NCBI RefSeq assembly: GCF_036884845.1
Contig: NZ_CP145732.1
Location: 124,001 to 188,000, forward strand
DNA: 64,000 bases
Origin: Pseudomonas sp. MAG733B
GTDB lineage: Bacteria > Pseudomonadota > Gammaproteobacteria > Pseudomonadales > Pseudomonadaceae
Direction of reading: 5' to 3'
How positions within the stretch are numbered: the stretch's first letter is position 1; each line of letters starts with the position of its first letter. The notes below the pieces were generated by a model. The model made no database searches, was not told where the DNA came from, and saw only the letters and a list, made by a program, of their open reading frames with translations. A program made the translations under genes and the position numbers. Below, piece by piece: positions 30,001 to 38,826 of the stretch.

Positions 30001-32941
30001 CGTAGAGGTCAAGCAAGGCTTCGCAAAGCTCATCCACCGGATGCAGATCGGCCAGGTGCGCGCCTTCGCCGAGGGTGGTCAATTCGTCGAGCAGCGCACT
30101 GAGTTCCTGACGCTCGCCGGGGTGTTGCTGCCAACGCTGCAGCAGACTTTCGGCGTCGAGCAGGATGTCCATGCCTTCGGCCAGGAAGTTGTTGATCAGC
30201 TGCGGATCACGCTTGATGCGCAAGCCGCTGCTCGGAGCATCCAGAAGGTTTTGCAGACGCTCGGCCAGCATCGCCCGAGCCCGCTCGATCAACGATTGGG
30301 CGTGGGGGATTTCCGCCAGCGGATCGGTCCTGAGCTGACGCAAGCCGAGCCGGAACAAACCTTCGGCCTCCAGCAGTACTTCGACTTCATCCAGGTCCAG
30401 GGCGATCTGGTGAGCCTTGTATTCCCGGGCCAGTTGATCCAGCGGTGTGGCCAGTTCGACAATCGGCAAAACCCCGGCCATCGACGCACTGCCCTTGAGG
30501 GTGTGCAAGGCACGCAGCAATTCGTCACTGGCCTGCAACGGCACATGTTCGGCGGCTTGTTCGAGGAAGCGATTGAGGCTGCCCAAATGGGTTTCGGCTT
30601 CTTTGCGGAAGATCTCCAGCAACAGCGGATCGAGCGCCGTGACGTCTTGCGTGTCCTCGTCGCAGATCGGCTCTTCACCCTTGGCCAAGGCATGGGCGCG
30701 AGCCGCCAATTGGTCGACATCATTGCGCTGGCGCTGAGCATTGGCGGCGTATTCAGCCACCAACTCAGGCAACAGGTTCAGCACATCACCGAGCAGTTGC
30801 TGCACCGTAGCGCCCGGTTCCACGCTGTTTTCCAGTACGCGGTTGAGCAGGTTCTCCATGGCCCAGGCCAGCTCGCCTAGCACCAGCGCGCGGACCATGC
30901 GGCCACTGCCCTTGAGGGTATGGAAGGCGCGGCGCAATTCACTCAAGGCCGAGCGGTTGTCGGGATTGACCGACCAGCGCGGCAAATACTCGCGAAGAAT
31001 TTCCAGGACTTCATCGGTTTCTTCGAGGAACACTTCGCGCAATTCATCGTCCACCGGTTCCTCGCCAACAGGCGGCGGCAACAGGCTGCCCGGTGTATTC
31101 AGGGCGGGCGGGTTCAGAGCCGAGACCGGGCTGGCGAGTACATCGGCCAGGGTCTGGACGATGGCGGGAGCGTCCAGTTCCTGGCGTTGCTGCATGATTT
31201 GCGCTTCGCTGGGGCTCAACACATCGTCAAGCACCGGCACATGCTGTTCGCTGGGCTTTTCATTCGGGAAGAAGCCGAGCGCGGCCAGGCTTTTTTCCGC
31301 CACGTCGAGCAGTTGTTCGCCGGGCGCCTCGGGGTCGTCGCTGAGGCGCTCAAGGTAATACTCGAGGCTGGTGATGACGTCGGCCAGACTGTCGAGTTCC
31401 TGCCAGTCGGGCTGGCCGGGGTCGAGCAGCAGATGTTCGCGGATGAAGTGATTGCAGGTTTCGATCAGGCTCGCGGCGCGGCTCAACGGAATCATCGCCA
31501 GCGCGCCACGCACTTGGGTCAGCAAGGCCGGCAGTGCCTGCAAATGCTGACGGTCCCAGTCGGCGTCGATGTAGTCGACGATCATGTCCTTGGCCTGTTG
31601 CAGGCAGATGCGTGCTTCCTTGATCACGATCTGATGGATCTGCGTCAGGTCGGTGGTCGGCAGGCGGCTGTCTTCCTGGCTCTCGGGCTCCACCGTGCCG
31701 ACCATGCCGGCCAGCGTGGCTTCGACGTAGAGCAAGGCCCCGGCGACATCCATGAGGATCGCGTCATCAGGCGCGCGCTGGCCTTGGGCGAGGCTCAGCA
31801 CCACCGCCAGTTGATCGATGATGACCTTGCGCGGCTGGCCGAAACCCAGCACCGCCAGGGTGTCGGCGATTTGCCGCAGCGGCGCCAGCAGGCTGTCGAG
31901 ATCGGAGGTGTGTTGCCGGTCGCTGCGCACGAACAGGTCCAGTCGCTCCTTGACCCGCACCAGCTCTTCGCACAACGCGGCCAATACCGAACGCATGGCA
32001 TCGCGGTCAGGACCGGCCAGCCGCGCGCGTTCTTCATCGACCATCGCGCTGTTGGGCAGCGCATCGTCCAGTCCGTAGCGATCTTTCATGGTCAGCATCT
32101 GCCCGGTGGGGTGTTCGGCCTTGGCAATGTAAAACAGCAAACTCTTGAGCAGCTCCGGCGGCGCCGGTTGATTGATGGCACCGATGCCCTGTTCGAGCAG
32201 GCGCTTGAGTTCTTTGTCGGCGTCCTTGAACAGGCTGCGCAAGGCCGGACTGTTGGCGATCGCGCCACCGCGCATGCCTTCGACCAGCGCCGAAGCGACC
32301 TGCCACAACGGGCTCAGCGGCGCGTTGCCGCACAGGCTTTCGAGACGGGTAAAGACCTTGGCCAGGTAACCGAGGTGGGTATCGTCATCCTGTTCGCGCA
32401 ACAAACCAACCAACGCCATCTGCAACATCTGCCGCAACTTGCGCAGCACATTCGGCAGCTCCGCCGGCTCCAGCAACGCCAGGGATTCTGCGTCCAACGG
32501 CGGCAGGTCCGGCAATTGCGGGCTGAACAGGCTGGTTTCCGACAACAGGCTTTCGCCACGGGCGCTGCGCAGGTCGTTGATCAATGGCAGCACCACCAGC
32601 GGCAAGTCGCGGCGGGCACTTTGTACCCGGTCGAGGTAGATCGGCAGTTGCCCGAGGGCTTGCAGCATCAGGTGCAACGCTTCGTCACGATGGCTGACGC
32701 GCCCCTGTTGCAAGGCGCTGACCAGATGTTCCATTTCTTCGGCGAGCAAGGCCGCGCCGTAGAATTCGACCATCTGCAAACTGCCGTGAACCTGATGGAT
32801 GCACGCCAGGCATTCGCTCAGGGCGTGCGTCGCCTGCGGGTCATCAAGCTGGGTTTCGATCGCGTGATGAGCCTGCTTCAGCGTTTCGGCAATCTCGCCT
32901 TTGACCCATTCGAGGGCCACATAGTCGTGCCGATCACCCAT
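27023..32941 (-). CDS. chpA: Hybrid chemotaxis histidine kinase ChpA of type IV pilus control
   Basis: ChpA is the CheA-type kinase of the Pil-Chp pathway that sets pilus extension/retraction and cAMP levels. The 1972-residue protein has degenerate phosphotransfer-like repeats at the N terminus, then four HPt domains with HTLKG and phospho-accepting histidines 674, 813, 1117 and 1259, plus a fifth copy with Thr (Thr955) in place of His. A CheA core follows: dimerisation near 1367, ATPase N box NAVDHGLE near 1560 with DDGAGV and GRGVGMDV, a CheW-like regulatory domain near 1690, and a receiver domain with Asp1901. P. aeruginosa ChpA is about 2470 residues, so this one is some 500 shorter. The ATG at 32941 with GGAG upstream is preferred to a TTG at 32968. 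Confidence 0.93.
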   Translation of the reverse strand: MGDRHDYVALEWVKGEIAETLKQAHHAIETQLDDPQATHALSECLACIHQVHGSLQMVEFYGAALLAEEMEHLVSALQQGRVSHRDEALHLMLQALGQLPIYLDRVQSARRDLPLVVLPLINDLRSARGESLLSETSLFSPQLPDLPPLDAESLALLEPAELPNVLRKLRQMLQMALVGLLREQDDDTHLGYLAKVFTRLESLCGNAPLSPLWQVASALVEGMRGGAIANSPALRSLFKDADKELKRLLEQGIGAINQPAPPELLKSLLFYIAKAEHPTGQMLTMKDRYGLDDALPNSAMVDEERARLAGPDRDAMRSVLAALCEELVRVKERLDLFVRSDRQHTSDLDSLLAPLRQIADTLAVLGFGQPRKVIIDQLAVVLSLAQGQRAPDDAILMDVAGALLYVEATLAGMVGTVEPESQEDSRLPTTDLTQIHQIVIKEARICLQQAKDMIVDYIDADWDRQHLQALPALLTQVRGALAMIPLSRAASLIETCNHFIREHLLLDPGQPDWQELDSLADVITSLEYYLERLSDDPEAPGEQLLDVAEKSLAALGFFPNEKPSEQHVPVLDDVLSPSEAQIMQQRQELDAPAIVQTLADVLASPVSALNPPALNTPGSLLPPPVGEEPVDDELREVFLEETDEVLEILREYLPRWSVNPDNRSALSELRRAFHTLKGSGRMVRALVLGELAWAMENLLNRVLENSVEPGATVQQLLGDVLNLLPELVAEYAANAQRQRNDVDQLAARAHALAKGEEPICDEDTQDVTALDPLLLEIFRKEAETHLGSLNRFLEQAAEHVPLQASDELLRALHTLKGSASMAGVLPIVELATPLDQLAREYKAHQIALDLDEVEVLLEAEGLFRLGLRQLRTDPLAEIPHAQSLIERARAMLAERLQNLLDAPSSGLRIKRDPQLINNFLAEGMDILLDAESLLQRWQQHPGERQELSALLDELTTLGEGAHLADLHPVDELCEALLDLYGAVEESSLAVSEAFFHEAQSAHEALINMLDELAAGQEVTPRPERIQALHGLLDQSLDPSAMGLIRSDGSRTLSIHELSDATAELAQTATEVELDDEIVSIFLEEAVDILESAGQALQRWLNEPQNGAPLSSLQRDLHTLKGGARMAEVEPVGDLAHELESLYEGLVDRRYSHSEVLVQLLQHSHDRLAQLLEQLQNHQPLGDPSELIEAIRAFRQGHAGHADVIEPAASNDSAHHDSELLDIFLEEGFDIIESSGAALVRWQAEPSNRQEVETLLRDLHTLKGGARMVEIAPIGDLAHELEFLYEGLSAGVLKPTDALFELLQRSHDRLAQMLDATRAGEPLPPADRLIDTIKNFSHPAVPEAPPPIVLPTAAKPEAPQLQPDAGADMVKVSAELLDDLVNLAGETSIFRGRIEQQVSDAQVALNEMETTIERIRDQLRRLDTETQGRILSRQQVDAERLGYEEFDPLEMDRHSQLQQLSRALFESASDLLDLKETLDRRNQDAENLLQQQGRINTELQEGLMRTRMVPFERMLPRLRRIVRQVAGELGKDVEFIVGNAEGEMDRNVLERMAAPLEHMLRNAVDHGLESTEVRVAAGKSAQGRITLDLLREGGDIIFDIRDDGAGVPLDAVRRKAIKRGLLDPNSEVSDRDVLQFILQPGFSTAEKITQISGRGVGMDVVHEEVRQLGGSMSIDSVPGQGVHFRIRLPFTVSVNRALMVQCFEDQYAIPLNTIEGIVRVLPNELEGHFRLDPPTYEYAGQRYELCYLGELLKTSPRPKLLGQSLPLPVLLVQCNERHIAVQVDAMAGTREIVVKSLGPQFAAVQGVSGATILGDGRVVLILDLLAPIRAMQAHVPQRPASHEVEAEPQRPLLVMVVDDSVTVRKVTSRLLERHGMNVLTAKDGVDAMLLLEEHLPDVMLLDIEMPRMDGFEVATQVRNDERLQHLPIIMITSRTGQKHRDRAMAIGVNDYLGKPYQESVLLESIALWSKTHA

Positions 32942-32990
32942 AACCACTCCAGTTCCCACTTCAGTCAATGTGCCTACGCCCGTGGGCGGT

Positions 32991-35051
32991 TCAAGCTTTG
33001 TCCGTCACTTGCGCCTTACTGGCCGGCAAGGTGAAACCGGACACCGAGCGACGCAGCTGACTGGCCATTTTCGCCAGGTTGCCGATGCTCTCGGCGGTGG
33101 CGGTAGAACCGGACGAGGTCTGCGTGGTGATCTGCTGGATCACGTTCATCGTCAGGGAAATCTGACCGGCAGACGACGTCTGTTGTTGTGCAGCGTTGGA
33201 AATGCTCTGGATCAGCGCCGCGAGGGTTTTGGACACCCCTTCGATTTCTTCCAGGGCCACGCCGGCATCCTGAGCCAGGCGGGCGCCGCGCACCACTTCG
33301 GTGGTGGTCTGTTCCATGGAGATGACCGCTTCGTTGGTGTCAGTCTGGATCGCCCGCACCAGCGTTTCAATCTGTCGCGTGGCCGCTGAAGAGCGTTCGG
33401 CCAAGCGTTGAACTTCGTCGGCTACCACCGCGAAACCGCGCCCGGCATCACCGGCCATCGATGCCTGGATCGCAGCGTTGAGGGCGAGGATGTTGGTCTG
33501 GTCGGCAATGTCATCGATCAGGCTGACGATGTCGCCGATTTCCTGGGAAGACTCGCCCAGGCGCTTGATGCGCTTGGCGGTGTCCTGAATCTGCTCGCGG
33601 ATGTTGTCCATGCCATGGATGGTGTTGTGCACCACCTCGTTGCCCTTGTTGGCGATCTCCACCGAGCGCTCGGCCACCGCCGAGGATTCAGCGGCGTTGG
33701 CCGACACCTGATCAATGGACTCGGCCATGTCGTTGATCGCGGTGGAGGCTTCGGAAATCTGCTGCGCCTGATGCTCCGAGGCCTGTGCCAGGTGCATGGC
33801 GGTGGCCTGGGTTTCCTGCACGGCAGCGGCGACCTGCCCGGCGGTCAGGTTGATGGTGGCCACGAGGTCGCGCAGCTGGTCCACGGAATAATTGATCGAG
33901 TCGGCGATGGTGCCGGTAAAGTCTTCGGTCACCGAGGCGGTTACGGTCAGATCGCCGTCGGCCAGGTCCTCGATTTCATCGAGCAGACGCATGATCGCGT
34001 TCTGGTTGCGTTCGTTTTTCTCGGCGGTTTCGCGCAACTGCCGGTTGGTTTCGCGGACCATCACCAGACCGATGAGGATGATCGACATCAACGCCGCCAG
34101 GCCCAGTACATAACCACCGATGGTGTCGGTGTTGCGTCCGCCGGCAAGGTTTTCAAAACCACCGGCAAGGTGCGAGGCTTCGTCGAGCAGGGTTTGCGAC
34201 AGGCTGAAGATATTGGTCGCAGACTCGCGCACCTTGAACAGCTCCGGCGAGGTTTCGAGGATTTCATCCACCGAGCCGGAAACGAATTCGAACAGCTCGG
34301 AAATTTCGCTCAACCGCGCCCGTGCATCCTGATCTTCGACCTGACTGATTTTCAGCGCCGCATTGCCCTGGAGCATGCCGTTGAGCACCTGACCGAATCG
34401 CGCCGCATCGCGACCGAAAGCGTCGGCGGCCTGTTGCGAGCTCTCGTCGCCGGACAACACCGTGTTCACCGCACCCAGAATGCGTTCGGCCAGCAGCGAT
34501 TGACGCTGGGCCACCGCGACCTGAGCGGCCGGGGCGCCGCGTTGCAAGAGGATTTCCACAACCTTCTCGTACTCGACCTGCAACTGCGGCACGGTTTCGG
34601 CCAGAGTCGCGGCGACCTGATGCAGCGACAACACCGTCTGCTCACTGGAAAGAATGGCGTCGGTATTTTTCAGCAGGCGTTCCCAGTCCATCTGCACGGC
34701 ACGCATTTCCGGGCGCACGGTGGCCGGTGCCGGTGGCAGACCGGTGGAAGGATCACCCTTTTTCAGATAGCTCCAGCGCTGGGCAAAATCGTTGCGCGCA
34801 TCGCTGAGCAACTTGAATGCCGCAGCCTTGCCGGCGGCGGCTTCGGTGGCGTTCTTGGCAATGCGCTGCGACAGCACGCGCAGCTCGCCGGCGTGACCGA
34901 TGTACTGTTTGTCGTAGGTGGCCTGGGTGTTGAGGTACGCGAAGTTGGCGAACAACAGCATGATGAAAATGATCAGCGCGATGAACAGCGCGATGATCTG
35001 CGAACGACTGCGCGACCCTTCCATTGGCTTGCCTGTTTTTGCTTTTATCAT
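32991..35051 (-). CDS. pilJ: Methyl-accepting chemoreceptor of the Pil-Chp system
   Basis: PilJ is the transmembrane receptor of the Pil-Chp pathway. The 686-residue protein has a first membrane segment at about 18-38, a periplasmic sensor with two PilJ-type helical modules, a second membrane segment at about 313-332, a HAMP-like linker, and a cytoplasmic signalling domain with the conserved hairpin [18 protein letters not shown]. The chpA start lies 50 bases downstream with no pilK methyltransferase gene between, unlike P. aeruginosa. A REP pair separates it from pilI. Confidence 0.94.
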   Translation of the reverse strand: MIKAKTGKPMEGSRSRSQIIALFIALIIFIMLLFANFAYLNTQATYDKQYIGHAGELRVLSQRIAKNATEAAAGKAAAFKLLSDARNDFAQRWSYLKKGDPSTGLPPAPATVRPEMRAVQMDWERLLKNTDAILSSEQTVLSLHQVAATLAETVPQLQVEYEKVVEILLQRGAPAAQVAVAQRQSLLAERILGAVNTVLSGDESSQQAADAFGRDAARFGQVLNGMLQGNAALKISQVEDQDARARLSEISELFEFVSGSVDEILETSPELFKVRESATNIFSLSQTLLDEASHLAGGFENLAGGRNTDTIGGYVLGLAALMSIILIGLVMVRETNRQLRETAEKNERNQNAIMRLLDEIEDLADGDLTVTASVTEDFTGTIADSINYSVDQLRDLVATINLTAGQVAAAVQETQATAMHLAQASEHQAQQISEASTAINDMAESIDQVSANAAESSAVAERSVEIANKGNEVVHNTIHGMDNIREQIQDTAKRIKRLGESSQEIGDIVSLIDDIADQTNILALNAAIQASMAGDAGRGFAVVADEVQRLAERSSAATRQIETLVRAIQTDTNEAVISMEQTTTEVVRGARLAQDAGVALEEIEGVSKTLAALIQSISNAAQQQTSSAGQISLTMNVIQQITTQTSSGSTATAESIGNLAKMASQLRRSVSGFTLPASKAQVTDKA

Positions 35052-35085
35052 CGGTCTTCGCCTGTCCTGCCCAATTCCCCCCGCT

Positions 35086-35179
35086 CTTGTAGGAGCAAGG
35101 CTTGCCCGCGATGAACGATAACGCGGTGTACCTGATGAACTTCTGCGCCTGCATCGCGAGCAAGCTCGGCTCCTACAAG
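35086..35179. repeat. REP pair inside the pil-chp operon (between pilI and pilJ)
   Basis: Outer arms CTTGTAGGAGCAAGGCTTGC and GCAAGCTCGGCTCCTACAAG pair with a few mismatches (inner CCGCGATG/CATCGCGA). The centre is about 45 bases. It occupies nearly the whole 131-base gap between two genes that are otherwise expected to be co-transcribed. Confidence 0.8.
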
Positions 35180-35182
35180 AGC

Positions 35183-35722
35183 CTATACCGCGATGTTCAT
35201 GAACCCCTGCGACCGCGCCAGCGCGAACGGGCTGAACACCCGCCAGGTCTGTTCGCGTTCAAAGCAGCCTTCGACGAACGCCGCCATCGGCACCTGCACG
35301 TCATTTATCGGTACGGCTTCCAGACTGTCCTGGGCAAAGTGTTGAAGGCCGAACACTTCATCGACCATCAGCCCGGCGAACACCTCTTGATGCTCCACCA
35401 CCAGCACTCGCCGTTGTCGACGCGCCACCGACAGTTCGTGCCCGAAGAACGCCCCCAGATCCATGATCGGCAGCAAGCGCCCACGCAGGTTGGCCAGGCC
35501 CTTGACCCAGGATTTGACGCCCGGCACCTGAGTAAAACGCGGTTCGTGCAGCACCTCGCTGACTTCGCTCATGGGCGCGACGTACCAGTGTTCGCCCAAG
35601 CGGAAGCCGATGCCGCTCCAGCTGTCCTGTCGGGTCGGCTGCGACGGCAAGTCCGCCGCCAGCAAGCGACAGCGCTGGTCGATCTGCAGCAGCAGCTCAA
35701 AAGCCGTCAGCGACTCGGTCAT
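35183..35722 (-). CDS. pilI: CheW-like adaptor of the Pil-Chp system
   Basis: PilI is a CheW-type adaptor that couples PilJ to ChpA. The 179-residue protein is one CheW domain: [20 protein letters not shown], then [19 protein letters not shown], the usual CheW signature. It begins ten bases after the pilH stop. Confidence 0.92.
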   Translation of the reverse strand: MTESLTAFELLLQIDQRCRLLAADLPSQPTRQDSWSGIGFRLGEHWYVAPMSEVSEVLHEPRFTQVPGVKSWVKGLANLRGRLLPIMDLGAFFGHELSVARRQRRVLVVEHQEVFAGLMVDEVFGLQHFAQDSLEAVPINDVQVPMAAFVEGCFEREQTWRVFSPFALARSQGFMNIAV

Positions 35723-35732
35723 GGCCGGACGA

Positions 35733-36098
35733 TCAACCGGCCAGCACGTTGTTCAGGGTTTTCAGCAGGGTTTCTTCATCGACCGGTTTGGTCAGGTAAT
35801 CCTTGGCGCCCTGGCGCGTGCCCCAGACCTTGTCGGTTTCCTGATCCTTGGTCGTGATGATGATCACCGGGATGTGCCCGGTTTCCGGGTCTTTGGTCAG
35901 CTGGCGGGTCGCCTGGAAGCCGTTGAGGCCGGGCATGACGATATCCATCAGCACCGCATCGGGTTTTTCCAGGCGGGCCAGGGCCACGCCGTCGGCGCCG
36001 TTTTCGGCTTTCAAGACTTCATGACCGTGCTTTTCCAGCATGCCGGTCAGTTTGTACATTTCAGTCGGCGAATCATCGACGATCAGAATACGTGCCAT
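35733..36098 (-). CDS. pilH: Response regulator PilH (single receiver domain)
   Basis: PilH is a CheY-like protein that acts downstream of or as a phosphate sink for ChpA, favouring pilus retraction. The 121-residue receiver domain has the acidic pair in LIVDDS, the phospho-acceptor Asp52 in MDIVMPG and the switch lysine in LTKPVDE. The ATG at 36098 has GGGGAAG upstream and gives the standard length; the ATG 12 bases earlier leaves no room for that site. Confidence 0.94.
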   Translation of the reverse strand: MARILIVDDSPTEMYKLTGMLEKHGHEVLKAENGADGVALARLEKPDAVLMDIVMPGLNGFQATRQLTKDPETGHIPVIIITTKDQETDKVWGTRQGAKDYLTKPVDEETLLKTLNNVLAG

Positions 36099-36155
36099 GG
36101 TCTTCCCCATTCTTGTCGACGCAAGGCCCGCTGGCCGAGCGTCACTGTGCGTGTC

Positions 36156-36560
36156 TTACTGCGGCAAAACGGCGGCGAAGCCCGGAACATGGGCCTGGAT
36201 CGCGTTCAGCAGTTCTTCCTTGCTGAAAGGCTTGGTCAAAAACTGGTCGGAGCCGACGATGCGTCCCTTGGCCTTGTCGAACAGCCCGTCCTTGGACGAC
36301 AGCATAATCACCGGCGTGGACTTGAATGCACTGTTGTTCTTGATTAAAGCGCAGGTCTGATAGCCATCCAGACGCGGCATCATGATGTCGACGAAGATGA
36401 TGCCGGGGTGATTGTCGGCAATCTTGGCCAGGGCATCGAAACCGTCGATGGCCGTGATGACCTCACAACCCACGTTCTTGAGCAGCGTTTCGGCGGTGCG
36501 GCGAATCGTCTTCGAATCGTCGATCACCATGACCTTCAAGGCGCTGGGCTGCTGTTCCAT
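36156..36560 (-). CDS. pilG: Response regulator PilG (single receiver domain)
   Basis: PilG is the CheY-like output of the Pil-Chp pathway that promotes pilus extension and cAMP production. The 134-residue receiver domain has VMVIDDSKT, phospho-acceptor Asp58 in FVDIMMPRLDG and the lysine in LTKPFSKEE. I start it at the ATG at 36560 (MEQQPS...), where homology begins. It is the first gene of pilGHIJ-chpA-chpC; its promoter should lie in the 225 bases before gshB, which is divergent. Confidence 0.94.
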   Translation of the reverse strand: MEQQPSALKVMVIDDSKTIRRTAETLLKNVGCEVITAIDGFDALAKIADNHPGIIFVDIMMPRLDGYQTCALIKNNSAFKSTPVIMLSSKDGLFDKAKGRIVGSDQFLTKPFSKEELLNAIQAHVPGFAAVLPQ

Positions 36561-36785
36561 AAATGCTCTACCGTCGCCTTTGTGAATCAATTTGTCCGTT
36601 TGGCGGCTCGAAACCCTTGATACTCAAGGGCCACCACAACATGGCAGTCTTTTTAGCACAGTCTCAATAACCAATCTATCGGCCGACCGGCGCGGTGGTT
36701 TTTCCTTGACCGGGAACACACTCAGCGCCACTCTGACGCCACTTTTTTCGTACCGATCCGGTAGCCAATTTTCGAGGAAAACCCA

Positions 36786-37739
36786 ATGAGCGTTCGCGTC
36801 GGGATTGTCATGGACCCTATCGCCAGCATCTCCTATAAAAAGGATAGCTCGCTGGCCATGCTGCTGGCCGCGCAGAAGCGTGGCTGGGAACTGTTCTATA
36901 TGGAACAGCGCGACCTGTACCAGGGCGAAGGCCAGGCACGGGCGCGGATGCGGCCGCTGCAAGTGTTCGCCAACCCGGAAAAGTGGTTCGAACTGGGTGC
37001 CGAGCAGGATTCGCTGCTGAGCGATCTCGATGTGATCCTGATGCGCAAGGATCCGCCGTTCGACATGGAGTTCGTTTACTCCACCTATTTGCTCGAACAA
37101 GCCGAAAGCGCCGGCGTGCTGGTGGTCAACAAGCCGCAGAGCCTGCGCGATTGCAACGAGAAACTGTTCGCCACGCTGTTCCCGCAGTGCACGCCGCCGA
37201 CCGTGGTCAGCCGCCGTGCCGACGTGCTGCGTGAATTCGCCGCCAAACACGGCGATGTGATCCTCAAGCCGCTGGACGGCATGGGCGGCACGTCGATCTT
37301 CCGTCACCGCGCTGGCGACCCGAACCTGTCGGTGATCCTCGAAACCCTGACCGCCCTGGGCGCCCAGCAGATCATGGGCCAGGCTTACCTGCCGGCGATC
37401 AAGGACGGCGACAAACGCATCCTGATGATTGACGGCGAACCTGTGGACTATTGCCTGGCGCGCATTCCTGCCGCCGGTGAAACCCGTGGCAACCTCGCAG
37501 CCGGTGGCCGTGGCGAAGCGCGTCCGCTGACCGAAAAGGATCGCTGGATCGCCGCACAAGTCGGCCCGACCCTGCGCGAAAAAGGCCTGCTGTTCGTCGG
37601 CCTCGACGTGATCGGCGAGCACCTGACGGAAATCAACGTCACCAGCCCGACCTGCATCCGCGAGATCGACAACGCCTTCGGCACTGATATCGGCAGCATG
37701 CTGATGGATGCCATCGATCAGAAGCTCAAGGCACGTTGA
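36786..37739 (+). CDS. gshB: Glutathione synthetase
   Basis: GshB joins glycine to gamma-glutamylcysteine with ATP to make glutathione. The 317-residue ATP-grasp enzyme shows the N-terminal IVMDPIASISYKKDSSLAML, the substrate segment MRKDPPFDMEFVY, the ATP-grasp core ILKPLDGMGGTSIFR and the C-terminal EINVTSPTCIREID. The ATG follows GAGGAAAACCCA. Divergent from pilG, with tonB3 downstream, as in P. aeruginosa. Confidence 0.97.
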   Translation: MSVRVGIVMDPIASISYKKDSSLAMLLAAQKRGWELFYMEQRDLYQGEGQARARMRPLQVFANPEKWFELGAEQDSLLSDLDVILMRKDPPFDMEFVYSTYLLEQAESAGVLVVNKPQSLRDCNEKLFATLFPQCTPPTVVSRRADVLREFAAKHGDVILKPLDGMGGTSIFRHRAGDPNLSVILETLTALGAQQIMGQAYLPAIKDGDKRILMIDGEPVDYCLARIPAAGETRGNLAAGGRGEARPLTEKDRWIAAQVGPTLREKGLLFVGLDVIGEHLTEINVTSPTCIREIDNAFGTDIGSMLMDAIDQKLKAR

Positions 37740-37803
37740 TTAGCCAAACCAACATTGCGTTATCATGCGCGGCCTGTGAAAACGCGATGTTGGTTTCCTT
37801 GTC

Positions 37804-38703
37804 ATGACCCTCCCGTCCGATCTGCCCGCCGAACTCGCCCACCGTGGCGTGCGCCCGGCCGATCGCCTCGGTTTTACCCTGTTTCTGGCGGCGCTGATTC
37901 ACCTGGCCTTGCTGCTGGGCGTCGGGTTTGCCGTGGTCGAGCCCAAGCAGATCAGCCGGACCCTGGAAATCACCCTCGCCACGTTCAAGAGCGAAAAGAA
38001 GCCGGAAAAGGCCGATTTCCTCGCCCAGGAAAACCAGCAAGGCAGCGGCACCCTGGATAAAAAGGCGATCCCCAAGACCACCGAGATCGCGCCGTTCCAG
38101 GACAACAAGGTGCAAAAAGTCACGCCACCGCCAGCGGCCAAACCTGAACAACAGGAAGCCCCGCCCAAGGCTGCCGTGACCACCGTCGCGCCGAAACCGA
38201 AGAAAGCCGCCACCAAAACCGAAGAACCCAAGCCTGTCACCAAGCCTGCGGTGGCCGCGCCGACGTTCGACACTGAACAACTGTCCAGCGACATCGCCAG
38301 CCTGGAAGCCGAACTGGCCAACGAACAACAGCTGTACGCCAAGCGCCCGCGCATCCACCGCCTGAGCGCCGCCTCGACCATGCGCGACAAGGGCGCCTGG
38401 TACAAAGACGAATGGCGCAAGAAGGTCGAGCGCATCGGCAACCTCAATTACCCGGATGAAGCCCGGCGCAAACAGATTTACGGCAATTTGCGCCTGATGG
38501 TGTCGATCAACCGCGACGGCTCGCTGTATGAAGTGCTGGTGCTGGAATCCTCCGGGCAACCGCTGCTGGATCAGGCGGCGCAGCGCATCGTGCGGCTGGC
38601 GGCGCCGTTTGCGCCGTTTACCGGTGATTTGTCGGATATCGATCGCCTGGAAATTATCCGGACGTGGAAGTTTGCGCGCGGCGATCGGTTGTCCAGTAAT
38701 TAA
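37804..38703 (+). CDS. tonB3: TonB-family energy transducer (TonB3 type)
   Basis: The 299-residue protein has one membrane segment (about residues 22-42), a long Lys/Pro/Ala periplasmic linker (about 75-150) and a C-terminal TonB domain ending PFTGDLSDIDRLEIIRTW. It should pass proton-motive energy to an outer-membrane or envelope partner. In P. aeruginosa the gene at this position, tonB3, affects twitching motility rather than iron uptake, and the neighbouring pil genes fit that. No ExbB/ExbD genes are nearby. The ribosome site is weak. Confidence 0.88.
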   Translation: MTLPSDLPAELAHRGVRPADRLGFTLFLAALIHLALLLGVGFAVVEPKQISRTLEITLATFKSEKKPEKADFLAQENQQGSGTLDKKAIPKTTEIAPFQDNKVQKVTPPPAAKPEQQEAPPKAAVTTVAPKPKKAATKTEEPKPVTKPAVAAPTFDTEQLSSDIASLEAELANEQQLYAKRPRIHRLSAASTMRDKGAWYKDEWRKKVERIGNLNYPDEARRKQIYGNLRLMVSINRDGSLYEVLVLESSGQPLLDQAAQRIVRLAAPFAPFTGDLSDIDRLEIIRTWKFARGDRLSSN

Positions 38704-38777
38704 AAGATCGCAGCCTTCGGCAGCTCCTACAGATGTACTCATTCCCCTGTAGGAGCTGCCGAAGGCTGCGATCTTTT
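38702..38777. repeat. REP pair, AAAAGATCGCAGCCTTCGGC family, at the tonB3 stop
   Basis: A perfect inverted repeat with arms of about 30 bases, from AAAAGATCGCAGCCTTCGGC to its reverse complement, with a spacer of about 17. It begins within the tonB3 stop codon. It is a close relative of 10282-10349 but oriented with the outer and inner ends exchanged. Confidence 0.85.
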
Positions 38778-38826
38778 GCCTTGTTCAAGCTTGTCAGTTC
38801 GCCCCTCGAACGCCACACTAGCGGTC

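Noticed and set aside
30920..33034. A 704-codon open frame on the plus strand opposite chpA and its start
   Set aside because: Gln/His/Val-rich shadow of chpA with no recognisable domain and no ribosome site.
33408..35114. A 568-codon open frame on the plus strand opposite pilJ
   Set aside because: Shadow of pilJ; glycine/histidine-rich translation without family features.
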